From the NCBI GenBank assembly GCA_964444135.1, contig CAYUFX010000011.1, positions 1-64,000 on the forward strand: 64,000 nt of DNA. The letters are read 5' to 3'. The notes under the pieces are model-generated. The model was not told the DNA's origin, made no database searches, and was given only the letters and a program-made list of their open reading frames with translations. Within the stretch, counting starts at the first letter, position 1; every line of letters starts with the position of its first letter. Shown here in pieces: positions 44,938-54,961 of this stretch. Made by a program: the position numbers and the translations under genes. The DNA comes from NIOZ-UU13 sp964444135. Its GTDB lineage: Bacteria > Planctomycetota > Phycisphaerae > Sedimentisphaerales > Anaerobacaceae.

Positions 44938-45711
44938 CTACTTATAAAGCTGTGTGATTCCTGTAATGTCGCCTTTATAGAGGTCTCGCTTATTAATCCC
45001 ACCTTCGCTGGAATAGCCGTACATTGTCTCCTCGGCAGCCGCCAGCTCATATACATCACCCATGCCGGCGCAGTGGCCAAGCTCGTGCGTAACGATGTTC
45101 TGGACGTCCATAATAGAGGAATTGTCAGAGCCATCGGCCATGGCATCACCCCATTCAAAGTCGTCATTCATTAGTATGTGAGCCTCAATAATTTCACGCT
45201 GAGATGGTGGACCAGTAAAGTAACCCCAGACAGTCGCTATGGCAATCACATCTGGATTGTCATAAATGCCGAAAGAAATAGTGTTGTAACCACGGTAGGC
45301 ACCGTCATTGTATTCTACGGTGTTATTGATTTTTATACTACCAAAGATGATGAAAGTCTTATCTTCAGGAGTCTCCCACTCATCCATACCTTCCGCTACA
45401 GCATTTTTGACCAGAGTGTTTGATGCTCCATCGTTATTTGCAGGATTCAAGAAATAATTTTCGATTTCCTTCCACTTTGCTCCCTTGGCGATGTAACTGT
45501 AAAATCCTTCCTCTTCCTTTTTGCCACCACCTTTATCACCTCCTGCCCACGGTGGTTTCGCATGGCCTTTTTTGAAGTGGATAAACGTTATCTTGCTTAT
45601 GACACGGTCGTTGCCCTTTCCAGACGGAGCGGCTGACGCCAGATACGCCGATACAAAAATTGTGCCTATAACTACTACCGCAATCGTTAAACAGAACAAT
45701 TTTCTACTCAT
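44938..45711 (-). CDS. Secreted matrixin-like zinc metalloprotease
   Basis: 257 residues from ATG at 45711, with AAAGGGGAC as ribosome site; a frame from 45759 adds 16 residues. Signal peptide MSRKLFCLTIAVVVIGTIFVSAYLASA, then GKGND. The zinc site is H209-ELGH-CAGMGD, HExxHxxGxxD/H of metzincins, where Asp replaces the third His (GMGDVY), as in the matrixin-like snapalysin/M10 relatives. A downstream Met (EETMYGYSS) can form the Met-turn. No pro-domain cysteine switch is evident. It is probably an extracellular peptidase. Confidence 0.78.
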   Translation of the reverse strand: MSRKLFCLTIAVVVIGTIFVSAYLASAAPSGKGNDRVISKITFIHFKKGHAKPPWAGGDKGGGKKEEEGFYSYIAKGAKWKEIENYFLNPANNDGASNTLVKNAVAEGMDEWETPEDKTFIIFGSIKINNTVEYNDGAYRGYNTISFGIYDNPDVIAIATVWGYFTGPPSQREIIEAHILMNDDFEWGDAMADGSDNSSIMDVQNIVTHELGHCAGMGDVYELAAAEETMYGYSSEGGINKRDLYKGDITGITQLYK

Positions 45712-45971
45712 TCTTTTGTCCCCTTTCTTGGACGTATAAAGATTGTTATATATTGCCACAATTAAACCAAAATGGTTGATAAGTCACTTTGTATTTTGTT
45801 TTCACGCCATATCCTCCCCAGCAAATTGACTATACATCCACACCTATTTTATTAAATATACATCATACCAGATTAAGCCCAAAAAGCCAACGGATTTATT
45901 ACGAATATCGCAGAATATTGTCGAGATTGCGCTTTGCTAAGTTTATTAACAGTAAGTCCTTAGGGCAACAA

Positions 45972-47084
45972 TCAGGACAAAAACTTCAAAATGATGTTCT
46001 TGTAAAGCTCAACTGCTTTTTCCATGTCACTGATTTCAATATACTCATCCGGCTTATGGCAAAGATGCGGCTTGCCCGGCCCAAAAATCACCACCGGTGC
46101 GCCTAACGAAGCAAAATGAGGGCCGTCCGTTGTAAAACCAACAGCCTTGGTTTCACTTGTCCCAACAGCCGAACAAAAGTCTTTAACAAAATCACAGCCA
46201 CAATCGGTCTCTAAAGGCTGTACCTGACGTACCACACTGACCTCCGCTTCAAATCGGGGATTCTTGGATTTTAACTTCGCAAAGATTTTTTCCAAGTCGG
46301 TAATAATATCCTGATGATTTTGCTCCGGCAAAGTGCGAATATCTATCCCGATGCTGCACTTATCCGGCACAACGTTAAGTGCTTCCCCGCCGCTAATAGT
46401 ATTGACGCTCATAGAACACTCGCCCAACAGCTTGTGGGCTTCGGTAGGGATTTCGTAATTTTCCAGCTCATCCAGCACAGAGCGCATTGAAATTATTGCA
46501 TTTACACCCAATTGCGGCGTCGAGCCGTGAGCGGCTTTGCCTTTGGTTGTAACCTCGAGCCACAGCATCCCCCGATGCGCCGTAACAATCGCAAAATCCG
46601 TCGGCTCAGGAATAACCACGCCGATAAATTCGGGCAACCGGTCATGGTCACTAATAAATCTTTTCGCGCCACAGCTATCGGTTTCTTCGCCGGCAACGGC
46701 TGCAAATACAATATCGCCCTGTAACTTTATGTCAGAATCGACAATCTGTCTGATAGCGGTAACGGCCACAGCGATGCCACCCTTCATATCTGCCGAGCCT
46801 CTACCGTAAATTTTGCCGTTGCTTTCAGCCGCCTCGAAAGGGGATTTTTCCCACTTCGCTTCGCCCGGCCCGACAACATCGAGATGACAGGCAAATAGCA
46901 ACGCGTCCTTGTGCCCGTCGGACTTTACCTGTGCGATAATATTCGCTCTGGTTTGGTCCCAGGCATCTATTTGGGAATCTATCCCTGAACGGCTAAGCTC
47001 GGCCGAGATTACTTCCGCCGCGGCTAATTCGCCCTTCTGCGGTGTGCTTTCAGCCTGAATGAGTTTTTTCAGCAAATCTTTCAT
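45972..47084 (-). CDS. M20 family metallopeptidase (ArgE/DapE-like)
   Basis: 370 residues. Metal ligands: CHLDVV (His, Asp), GRGSADMKGG (bridging Asp), AGEETDSCGAKR (Glu, Glu as general base and ligand), and the C-terminal His in LCHKPDEYI. An inserted dimerisation domain spans about 180-290 (GKAAHGSTPQLGVNAI). The family includes acetylornithine deacetylase, succinyl-diaminopimelate desuccinylase and peptidases; the substrate is not clear. Cytoplasmic. It lies 260 bp from the metalloprotease gene on the same strand. Confidence 0.85.
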   Translation of the reverse strand: MKDLLKKLIQAESTPQKGELAAAEVISAELSRSGIDSQIDAWDQTRANIIAQVKSDGHKDALLFACHLDVVGPGEAKWEKSPFEAAESNGKIYGRGSADMKGGIAVAVTAIRQIVDSDIKLQGDIVFAAVAGEETDSCGAKRFISDHDRLPEFIGVVIPEPTDFAIVTAHRGMLWLEVTTKGKAAHGSTPQLGVNAIISMRSVLDELENYEIPTEAHKLLGECSMSVNTISGGEALNVVPDKCSIGIDIRTLPEQNHQDIITDLEKIFAKLKSKNPRFEAEVSVVRQVQPLETDCGCDFVKDFCSAVGTSETKAVGFTTDGPHFASLGAPVVIFGPGKPHLCHKPDEYIEISDMEKAVELYKNIILKFLS

Positions 47085-47331
47085 AGCACGGCAATTATAC
47101 GAATCACAAAAAATAAATATACGCGTTTTTCCAAAACAGAGCCGTAATCGTAAGGGAACGGTAATTGCTTCTTCTTTTACACAATAGGTTTACTGTCGGG
47201 CGCATCTGTTTTTTGCGATTGATATTATACTGTCAATCACGAAAAAAACAGAAAAAATTTTGTTGCAGATTAAAATGTGAGTAGAGATAATAAAGGTTTT
47301 GAAAATTTAAGAGCTGGGCAAAGGAGCGTAA

Positions 47332-48069
47332 ATGGGACCTGTATTAAATGGGCTGATTAAACTTCAAAGTGTTGAAAATCGTCTGCGGGTTGAAAAAGCA
47401 AAACTTACAAGGTGCAGAAGAAACGTAATTATTCAGGAAAATCAAATCAGAACCCTCCAAAATGCTCTTGAAGCCAAAAAGGAGGAGATCCAGCTGAGTA
47501 AGATCCAGTTCGACCGCCTCGAATTGGAGCTCAAGTCCAGAGACGAACAGATAACAAGGTTAAGAGCTTCCCTCAACATCGCAAAAACAAATAAAGAATA
47601 CTCCGCAGTCCTCACTCAGCTCAACACAACCAAAGCCGACAATTCCAAGATAGAATCACAATCTCTGGAATTACTGAAAAATATTGAGGCCGATGAAGCC
47701 GAATGCAAAGAAATACAAAACCAGATAAATGAGCAAATACAACATCTCGAGCAGCTCCGAACCGAAGTCGAGACGCTGGCGAGCAAATACCAGGCCGAAA
47801 TCGACAAAATCCAGGCTGAATGGAACCAGGTTGCACAGACCATACCCGACAAACCGCTGGAGATATTCAAACGCGTCACCGAAACCTATGATGGCCAGGC
47901 TGTTGCAGTCATTGAACAACAAGAAGGCAAAAAGGGGGCCTATAGCTGTGGGGGCTGCTTTATGGGCATTACCGCCGAGTGTGTTAATCTGCTTATGACT
48001 AAGGACGATATAATCCGCTGTCCCAATTGCACGAGGATACTTGTCCTTGGAAGCGAAGAACATATCTAA
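47332..48069 (+). CDS. Coiled-coil C4 zinc-ribbon protein (DUF164-like)
   Basis: 245 residues. Residues about 5-180 are a long coiled coil (many E/K/Q heptads: NQIRTLQNALEAKKEEIQLSK). The C-terminus has a C4 zinc ribbon: SCGGCFMGITAECVNLL then IIRCPNCTRILVL. This architecture is DUF164/CT398-like, found in bacteria including Chlamydiae and Planctomycetes; proposed to be a scaffold near secretion or nucleic-acid-linked machinery, but function is not firmly known. AAAGGAGCG precedes ATG. It is followed by the RNase H-PurN gene. Confidence 0.8.
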   Translation: MGPVLNGLIKLQSVENRLRVEKAKLTRCRRNVIIQENQIRTLQNALEAKKEEIQLSKIQFDRLELELKSRDEQITRLRASLNIAKTNKEYSAVLTQLNTTKADNSKIESQSLELLKNIEADEAECKEIQNQINEQIQHLEQLRTEVETLASKYQAEIDKIQAEWNQVAQTIPDKPLEIFKRVTETYDGQAVAVIEQQEGKKGAYSCGGCFMGITAECVNLLMTKDDIIRCPNCTRILVLGSEEHI

Positions 48070-48119
48070 CTTTTATTACTTAGCCATTGCTACAAAGTTT
48101 TTCGACAATCGTACCAATC

Positions 48120-48148
48120 TGTCATTCCCGCGAAAGCGGGAATCCAGG
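48120..48148. repeat. TGTCATTCCCGCGAAAGCGGGAATCCAGG palindrome
   Basis: Dispersed TCATTCC-family member, nearly identical in its core (GTCATTCCCGCGAAAGCGG) to 24736-24755. It sits between the zinc-ribbon gene and the RNase H-PurN gene. Confidence 0.75.
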
Positions 48149-48237
48149 AATAAAATAGGCTTCAGGCGAAGCCTCAAACAATTATTATCTAAAAACTTAT
48201 TCAAGGTAGCTTCGATGCACGAATATCGAGATAAGAG

Positions 48238-49308
48238 ATGCGAGAAATGAGGAACGATATAATCGCCTATATAGACGGCGCCAGCAGAGGTAACCCGGGC
48301 CCTGCCGCTGCCGGTTTCACCCTGGCCGATTCAGCCGGGACTCAGCTACAGGCGAAAGCCTTTTTTTTGGGCCAGGCTACCAACAACATAGCCGAATATA
48401 CCAGTCTCGTAAAAGCTCTCGAAGCTGCAAAGCAAATCGGCGCCGAACAGCTAATGCTTTTCAGTGACAGCGAGCTGCTCGTCAGGCAAATTAACGGCCA
48501 ATACAAGGTAAAAAGTGAGCAAATCAGGCCCCTTTTCCGCCAGGCCCTTAATCTGCTCGGCGCATTTAAAAACTGGAAGGTCCGGCACATCCCCAGGGAG
48601 AAAAACAAAGAAGCCGACAAACTCGTAAACCAGGCATTAAATCTCGGCACAGATATTGAAAACGAACCGGAACTCGTCACAAAAAACCAAAAGCCGATTC
48701 GGCTCGGCGTGCTAATCAGCGGCGGCGGTACGACATTGATGAATATCCTCGAATATATAAAACAGGGCCGGCTAAATGCCGAAGTCGCCCTTGTAATAAG
48801 CTCACGTTCAACAGTGGCCGGCGTCGAAAGGGCGAAAAATGCCGGGCTTGATGTAAAAATAATCCGCAAAAAAGACTACTCCAATATTGATGAGTTTAGC
48901 AAACGCATCGAAGAAGAGCTTGCTGCCGCAAACATTGACCTCGTCGTCCAGGGTGGCTGGCTCTGCCTGTGGAAAATACCAGACCGATATGAAAATCGCG
49001 TAATGAACATACATCCCGCTCTGCTGCCGAGTTTTGGCGGGCAGGGCATGTGGGGACACCACGTCCACGAGGCGGTATTAAAAGCAGGGTGCAAAATAAG
49101 TGGCTGCACAGTGCATTTTTGCTCTAACGAATATGATAAAGGACCAATTATCGTCCAGCGAGCCTGCCAGGTCAAGGATGACGATACCCCTGAGACCCTT
49201 GCCGCCAGAGTTTTTGAGCAGGAGTGTATCGCATATCCGCAGGCCATAAGACTGTTCGCCGAAGGCAAATTATCTATTCAAGACGGCATCGTAAAGATAA
49301 AACCGTAA
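48238..49308 (+). CDS. RNase HI domain fused to phosphoribosylglycinamide formyltransferase (PurN)
   Basis: 356 residues. Residues about 7-135 are an RNase HI-type domain: D13 in YIDGASRGNPGPAAAG, E53 in NNIAEYTSL, D77 in LFSDSELL and D127 in NKEADKL, the full DEDD set. From about 155 to 355 is a PurN domain: RLGVLISGGGTTLMNI (phosphate loop), N257-I-H259 in MNIHPALLPSFG, and D300 in NEYDKGPIIVQ, the catalytic N-H-D set. PurN makes formyl-GAR from 10-formyl-THF in purine synthesis; RNase HI cuts RNA in RNA-DNA hybrids. Both appear active. A second ATG is at 48247. Confidence 0.85.
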   Translation: MREMRNDIIAYIDGASRGNPGPAAAGFTLADSAGTQLQAKAFFLGQATNNIAEYTSLVKALEAAKQIGAEQLMLFSDSELLVRQINGQYKVKSEQIRPLFRQALNLLGAFKNWKVRHIPREKNKEADKLVNQALNLGTDIENEPELVTKNQKPIRLGVLISGGGTTLMNILEYIKQGRLNAEVALVISSRSTVAGVERAKNAGLDVKIIRKKDYSNIDEFSKRIEEELAAANIDLVVQGGWLCLWKIPDRYENRVMNIHPALLPSFGGQGMWGHHVHEAVLKAGCKISGCTVHFCSNEYDKGPIIVQRACQVKDDDTPETLAARVFEQECIAYPQAIRLFAEGKLSIQDGIVKIKP

Positions 49309-49375
49309 GTAATTTGGTGCTTAATCCAGAGGATATCTTGCCCCTATGGGGGCGAGTCGCAATTATCTATCAGCG

Positions 49376-51460
49376 CTATTTCAACTGCATCCAGAGATAT
49401 GTATAAGTAAGGGCTTCTTTCAGGGCCCGCTGTTTATTCGTTGCCGCCGCAGCATGGCCACCTTCCATGTTTTCATAGTAATAGACTTTATGACCCATAT
49501 CTTCCATTTTGGCCACCATCTTGCGGGCATGCCCCGGATGCACGCGGTCGTCCCGGGTTGAGGTATAGAAAAAAACTTGTGGATACTTTTTATCGCCAGA
49601 TAGATTGTGGTAAGGCGAATACTTTTTAATGTAGGCCCATTCTTCAGGAATATCTGGGTCACCATACTCAGCCTTCCACGAGGGGCCGGCCAGCAATTTG
49701 TTATAACGTTTCATATCCAGTAATGGGACTTGGCAAACCACGGCATTTAATAGTTCCGGCCGTTGAGTAAACACAGCGCCTACCAGTAATCCACCGTTGG
49801 AACCTCCCTTGATACCCAAATGTCGCGGCGAAGTGACTTTGCGTTTAATCAGTTCTTCTGCGACAGCGATAAAGTCATCGTAGCACCGCTGGCGGTTCTC
49901 CTTAAGTGCTGACTGATGCCATTTGGGGCCAAACTCCCCCCCGCCGCGAATATTGGCCAAGACATACGTGCCGCCTCTTTCAAGCCACGCCGCGCCCAGA
50001 ACGCTGGCGTAATAGGGAACCTGGGCACTCTCGAAGCCGCCATACCCGTACAGAAGCGTCGGGTTTGAACCATCCATTTTCGCCCCCTTGGGCTGCACTA
50101 AGAAATAGGGGATGCGGGCGCCATCTTTTGAGAAGGTCTCTAATTGGCTCACCTCTAAATGGCTGCCATCAAAAAAGTCGGGCAGGCTCTTAGCCTTCTG
50201 CATATCTTCTGGGTCGGACACGTAGTACAGACTGGTCGGAGTCAGAAAACCTTCATAGGTAAAAAAGTACCGGTCTGATTGCTCATCTGTCGAACCAAGG
50301 GATAGGGTTCCAAATTGTGGAGCATTGATTCTCTCCTTGTACCAGGAGCCATCCTTGAGTTGGAATTTGTACAACTCGCTTTTAACATTGTTCAGCATCT
50401 TCACCAAGAGAATATTCCTGGTGCTGGAGAATGAGATTACATTTGACCGCTCGTCAGGTTCTATAATGGTACTGAATGCGCGGTCTCCCTGCAGGTACTT
50501 GTCATAATCGATGCTTATCAATGAGCCCTGTTTGTAAGTCCTCGAATTCAAAGTCCAGTCTGATTTGAGTCGGACAAGCAATTGATTTTTGAAGAATCCG
50601 CCGAAATCGGCATCCTCAGGGATGTCCAATTTGATGTGCCGGCCGTCTTCAATCACATAAACATGTGATTTGTAAAAAGTAATTCCCCGCCAAATAACAT
50701 CATACTTTCTCTCCGGCGTATCAATGACATAGCAGCTCACACCCACGTCTGTCGATTCGCCCTCGAAAACAGTCTGGGTTGCACTTAGCGGTGTGCCTCT
50801 TTTCCATATCTTTGTGATGCGAGGATAGCCTGATTCGGTTAAGCTCCCCTGACCGAAATCAGTTTGAATATAAACCGTATCCCGGTCTTTCCAGGACACT
50901 GAACCCTTTGATTCAGGCAGGAAAAATCCGTCCTTTACAAACTTTTTAGAGCTGGCGTCAAATTCACGTGCGATTCTGGCGTCGCTGCCGCCCCGCGAAA
51001 GATAGACCATATAAAGCGTATAGTCGGGATATAATCCGGCGGCTCCTTTGTAAACCCATTGTTCACCTTCATCCTGGCAGAGTTTATCGATGTCCAACAG
51101 AATCTCCCATTTCGGTGACGGTCGAAGGTATTCCTCAAGAGTCGTACGTCGCCAGATGCCGCGTTCATTATTTTCATCCTGCCAAAAATTGTAAATATAT
51201 TTCCCGCGAATCTGGGGATAGGCAATGCGCTCGTCAGAGTTCAGAATTTCAAGCGCATTTCGATAGATTTCCTCGAACATTGGTTGAGCTTTTAAAACAG
51301 CAAGTGCAGCTTTATTCTTATCCTCGACCCAGCTCAGAGCATTTTCGCCTTCAATCTCCTCCAGCCAGAGGTAGGCATCTGTGTATTCCTCAGACCATGC
51401 CTCATTGACAGATAGAAGAAGCATTAATATTGATAACAGAAAGATAAATCGGCTTTTCAC
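49376..51460 (-). CDS. Prolyl oligopeptidase family serine peptidase (S9A)
   Basis: 694 residues, near the usual ~700. Signal peptide MKSRFIFLLSILMLLLSVNEAWS, so exported. N-terminal seven-bladed propeller (about 60-430) filters substrate size; the C-terminal alpha/beta-hydrolase domain has Ser554 in GIKGGSNGGLLVG, Asp in STRDDRVHPGHA and His in EGGHAAAATN. It cuts short peptides after proline. Expected pair of S9A signature YGGFESAQVPYYASVLGAAWLERGG is present. Located just downstream, convergently, of the RNase H-PurN gene. Confidence 0.92.
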   Translation of the reverse strand: MKSRFIFLLSILMLLLSVNEAWSEEYTDAYLWLEEIEGENALSWVEDKNKAALAVLKAQPMFEEIYRNALEILNSDERIAYPQIRGKYIYNFWQDENNERGIWRRTTLEEYLRPSPKWEILLDIDKLCQDEGEQWVYKGAAGLYPDYTLYMVYLSRGGSDARIAREFDASSKKFVKDGFFLPESKGSVSWKDRDTVYIQTDFGQGSLTESGYPRITKIWKRGTPLSATQTVFEGESTDVGVSCYVIDTPERKYDVIWRGITFYKSHVYVIEDGRHIKLDIPEDADFGGFFKNQLLVRLKSDWTLNSRTYKQGSLISIDYDKYLQGDRAFSTIIEPDERSNVISFSSTRNILLVKMLNNVKSELYKFQLKDGSWYKERINAPQFGTLSLGSTDEQSDRYFFTYEGFLTPTSLYYVSDPEDMQKAKSLPDFFDGSHLEVSQLETFSKDGARIPYFLVQPKGAKMDGSNPTLLYGYGGFESAQVPYYASVLGAAWLERGGTYVLANIRGGGEFGPKWHQSALKENRQRCYDDFIAVAEELIKRKVTSPRHLGIKGGSNGGLLVGAVFTQRPELLNAVVCQVPLLDMKRYNKLLAGPSWKAEYGDPDIPEEWAYIKKYSPYHNLSGDKKYPQVFFYTSTRDDRVHPGHARKMVAKMEDMGHKVYYYENMEGGHAAAATNKQRALKEALTYTYLWMQLK

Positions 51461-51718
51461 TTATGGCCTCCTTTTCATTGAAATTTCCCTTTTTAACTTT
51501 TTTGAAAAAATATCTAAACACCGCAAGTGGTATAATACCCAAACTTCTTATGAATTCCTACAATCTTTCCCATAGTTTCTATGAAACTATTCATAAAATT
51601 ACTGGAAAATCCTAAAATTTAAGCGATGGACTTACCTGTTACCAGTCAGAGGTGGAGCTTTCTCCTTCGCGGCAGCAGATATGCTCAAACGGAAAGAATA
51701 AAGAATAAAAAACAGTAA

Positions 51719-51748
51719 GGGGCGGCCCGTTGTGGCCGCCCTATCACT
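51719..51748 (-). terminator. Candidate clpC terminator
   Basis: GGGCGGCC/GGCCGCCC form an 8-bp stem (51720-51727/51734-51741). On the minus strand it is followed, a few bases on, by TTTTTT at 51707-51712. It lies about 48 nt beyond the clpC stop. The rest of the 51461-51788 gap shows nothing. Confidence 0.6.
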
Positions 51749-51788
51749 GATAATAACAACGCTTTAGGGCAATCACATGGGGTTGCCT

Positions 51789-54290
51789 CTACTTTGATTT
51801 TGCAACGGCAGGTTCACTTTCCTTTGGCTCGGTTACTTCAAAACCCTCAAATTTCAAATGCTCTTCGTCCTGCACATCAATCTTAATAAGGTTTTTGCCT
51901 TTGAATTTGCCCGATAACACAAATTCCGAGAGAGGGTCTTCTATATAGTGTTCAATGGCTCTTCGTAGCGGTCTTGCACCGAATTCGGGGTTATAACCTT
52001 TATCGATGAGGAATTCTTTTGCCTGGTCGCTAAGTTCCAGTTTAAAGCCGTGGTCGGTCAGTCGCTTGAACACCTTCGCAAGCTCGTAACCGACAATCGT
52101 TTGCAAGTCTTCTCTTGTTAACGCCTTAAAGACTATCGTATCATCAACCCGGTTCAAGAACTCCGGCCTGAAGTGATGTTCAACCTCTTTCTGAAGGGTA
52201 TCTTTCATCTTCTCATAATTCGCCTCAGGGCTCTTTTTGCTGAAACCAAAGCCTGATTGATTTTTAATCAGCTCGGCACCAATGTTGCTCGTCATAATCA
52301 TAATAACGTTCTTAAAATCAACGCTTCGTCCAAAGCTGTCGGTCAGCCTGCCCTCGTCCATAATTTGAAGAAGTATATTGTAAACATCCGGATGGGCCTT
52401 TTCTATTTCGTCCAGCAGCAGAACAGAGTAGGGCCGGCGCCTGACCCTTTCGGTCAATTGTCCACCTTCTTCGTAGCCCACATATCCGGGAGGTGCACCC
52501 ACCAATCGGCTCACATTGTGCTTCTCCATAAATTCGCTCATATCCAGGCAGATAAGGGAATTCTTATCGCTGAACAGAAACTCCGCCAGGGCTCGTGCAA
52601 GCAGTGTCTTTCCTACACCGCTTGGACCCAGTAATATAAAGCAGCCCATCGGACGATTCGGGTCCTTCAGGCCGCTTCTGCTGCGTCTTACCGCTTTAGC
52701 CACAGCGTTGATTGCCTCATCCTGCGAAACCACCGTCTTATGCAGCTCAACTTCAAGTTCCAGAAGTCTCTGGGTTTCCTTCTTCTCCAGTTTCGTCAAC
52801 GGCACACCGGTCATATTACTGACGACCTCCGCAATAGTCTCTGCATCTACGACGCCGGTCGTTTCTTTATTCTCCTCGTACCATTTTTTATGCATTTGCG
52901 TCTTTTCGTCAAGAAGCTGCTGGGCTTCGTCTCTCAGTGACGCCGCATGCTCATAGTCAGCGTTTCTGACAGCATCGTCTTTTTCTTCTTGCAGTTTTTC
53001 TATTCTTTCCTCTATCTTCGTCAAATCCAGCGGCGGTGTCATATTCTTGAGTCGAACTCGTGCACCGGCTTCATCGATGACATCGATTGCTTTATCGGGC
53101 AGGCACCTGCCGGTGATGTATCTGGTCGATAGCTCTACCGCCTGGTAAAGGGCCTCGTCGGTAAAGTGGACCCTGTGGTGTTCCTCATAGCGGTCCTGAA
53201 GTCCTCTGAGAATATCCAGTGTCTCATCTTTTGAAGGCGGCTCGACAATTATCGTCTGAAACCGCCTCTCAAGAGCGCCGTCTTTTTCGATATGCTTTCT
53301 GTACTCATCCAGAGTAGTAGCACCGATACATTGAACTTCTCCCCTGGCAAGGGCCGGCTTAAGCACATTCGATGCATCGATAGCGCCCTCAGCCCCACCG
53401 GCTCCCACAAGCGTATGAAGCTCGTCAATGAACAAAACAACGTTCTTGGCCCTTCTGACCTCGTTAATAACTGCTTTTATTCGCTCTTCGAACTGCCCGC
53501 GATATTTCGTCCCGGCCACCATCATCGCCAAATCAAGCACCACCATCCGCTTGCCCTTGAGGATTTCCGGCACCTGCTTGTTGATTATCTGCTGGCTCAG
53601 GCCCTCGACAATAGCGGTCTTGCCGACTCCTGCTTCGCCCAAAAGAACCGGATTGTTTTTCGTTCGTCGGCAGAGTATCTGCACTAACCGCTCAATCTCC
53701 TTCTTTCTGCCGATCACCGGGTCAAGCTCACCGTCGTCTGCCAATTGTGTAAGGTCTCTGCCGAAGCTGTCCAGTGCCGGCGTCTTGCTTTTCGCCTTTC
53801 GGCCTACCGTTGGACTCATCTTCATCCCGAGGGCGGCAGGACCGTTATCAACTCCCGCTCCTAACAGATTCAGAACCTCCTGACGAACATCCTCAAGCTT
53901 CAAGCCAAGATTCATAAGAACCTGAGCCGCTATACCTTCGCTCTCCCGCAGCAGACCCAACAGGATATGTTCGGTACCCACGTAATTGTGGTTAAGTGAA
54001 CGCGCCTCTTCGATTGCGTACTCAATAACCTTCTTGGCCCGCGGTGTCTGCGGCAGCTTGCCCATCGTAACCATATCCGGGCCGCTCTTGACCAGCTTCT
54101 CAACCTCGAGCCGAAGCTTTTTTATATCCACATCAAGGTTCTTCAGAACCGTAGCACCAACTCCGCTGCCTTCCTTAACCAGTCCCAGCAGGATATGTTC
54201 GGTCCCTATGTATTCATGGTTAAATCGCTGGGCCTCCTGGTTGGCCAACGCCATAACCTTACGTGCACGGTCTGTAAAACGCTCAAACAT
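51789..54290 (-). CDS. clpC: ATP-dependent Clp protease ATP-binding subunit ClpC
   Basis: 833 residues, normal length. Two N-terminal Clp-N repeats (about 1-145: HEYIGTEHILLGLVKEGSGVG and NHNYVGTEHILLGLLRESEGIA). AAA1 Walker A at 218-225 (GEAGVGKT) and Walker B VLFIDELHTLVGAG. A UVR-like middle domain (about 415-470: VRNADYEHAASLRDEAQQL) marks ClpC rather than ClpA or ClpB. AAA2 Walker A at 555-562 (GPSGVGKT) and a C-terminal D2-small domain. The IGF-like ClpP loop reads SGFGFSK. It unfolds proteins for ClpP. No mcsA/mcsB neighbours. Confidence 0.96.
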   Translation of the reverse strand: MFERFTDRARKVMALANQEAQRFNHEYIGTEHILLGLVKEGSGVGATVLKNLDVDIKKLRLEVEKLVKSGPDMVTMGKLPQTPRAKKVIEYAIEEARSLNHNYVGTEHILLGLLRESEGIAAQVLMNLGLKLEDVRQEVLNLLGAGVDNGPAALGMKMSPTVGRKAKSKTPALDSFGRDLTQLADDGELDPVIGRKKEIERLVQILCRRTKNNPVLLGEAGVGKTAIVEGLSQQIINKQVPEILKGKRMVVLDLAMMVAGTKYRGQFEERIKAVINEVRRAKNVVLFIDELHTLVGAGGAEGAIDASNVLKPALARGEVQCIGATTLDEYRKHIEKDGALERRFQTIIVEPPSKDETLDILRGLQDRYEEHHRVHFTDEALYQAVELSTRYITGRCLPDKAIDVIDEAGARVRLKNMTPPLDLTKIEERIEKLQEEKDDAVRNADYEHAASLRDEAQQLLDEKTQMHKKWYEENKETTGVVDAETIAEVVSNMTGVPLTKLEKKETQRLLELEVELHKTVVSQDEAINAVAKAVRRSRSGLKDPNRPMGCFILLGPSGVGKTLLARALAEFLFSDKNSLICLDMSEFMEKHNVSRLVGAPPGYVGYEEGGQLTERVRRRPYSVLLLDEIEKAHPDVYNILLQIMDEGRLTDSFGRSVDFKNVIMIMTSNIGAELIKNQSGFGFSKKSPEANYEKMKDTLQKEVEHHFRPEFLNRVDDTIVFKALTREDLQTIVGYELAKVFKRLTDHGFKLELSDQAKEFLIDKGYNPEFGARPLRRAIEHYIEDPLSEFVLSGKFKGKNLIKIDVQDEEHLKFEGFEVTEPKESEPAVAKSK

Positions 54291-54961
54291 CTTTTACCTC
54301 GAAATCTACTTTCAGAATGTACTAAAGCTACAATTTATCACTCGTGCCCCGATGAGTTACGAGTTTCGAGCATCGGTTGTCCGCCGTCTTGTCCGTCATA
54401 GTTTTTCGAAGGCGGAATTATCAAACTATATTATATCACACTCAGCCAATTCTGTCAAATACGCAAAATCCTACCCTGAATCCCCCTACATGGGGCTGGG
54501 AATGCTTATATTTATATCCCTCAAATTGGGCTGATGTTCGTTTTCGGACCAACATTTTTCTTCAGTTTCAATTTTATCGACAAAAACGGACACCGACTTT
54601 TCAGTTACCTGCCCGGCTAAGGACTTTTTCTTTCGTCCGGAAGCTCGGATTCTTTGTTTTTTACCGAATAAAGCACTCTGCATTTTTCACTGTTATATGA
54701 GACAGTGCGGCAAGGCCTTGACAGAAACCAACTATGGCGGACATATTCCGATAATATACGATAATAGGGTTTTCGTTTAGCCCTCACCCTTGTAGTGAGG
54801 GTTAATACCGTTTAACCGTCGTCGGCACAGCGACGGCCCAATATCTGTCCCCGTATTTCTTTGCTTGTGTCTGCGATGCCTGTCCTCGACTCCGATCGGG
54901 GAATGGGTAGTGGGATTCGCTCCGGGTGAAATCCGCTAAGGGCGGCTACCTAAATCCAGGC
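54291..54961. other. Gene-free stretch between clpC and the MITE copy
   Basis: 670 bp without a supported gene. Two clear hairpins: CCCTCAC/GTGAGGG (54781-54787/54795-54801) and CCGTCG/CGACGG nearby. The part from about 54850 to 54961 is GC-rich and repetitive. I see no known RNA. A 65-codon minus-strand frame (54486-54683) is not convincing. Confidence 0.45.

Noticed and set aside
54486..54683. 65-codon minus-strand frame between clpC and the MITE
   Set aside because: No ribosome site or family, biased composition; left as gene-free.
54850..54961. GC-rich stretch considered as RNase P or tmRNA
   Set aside because: None of the conserved core motifs of those RNAs could be found.
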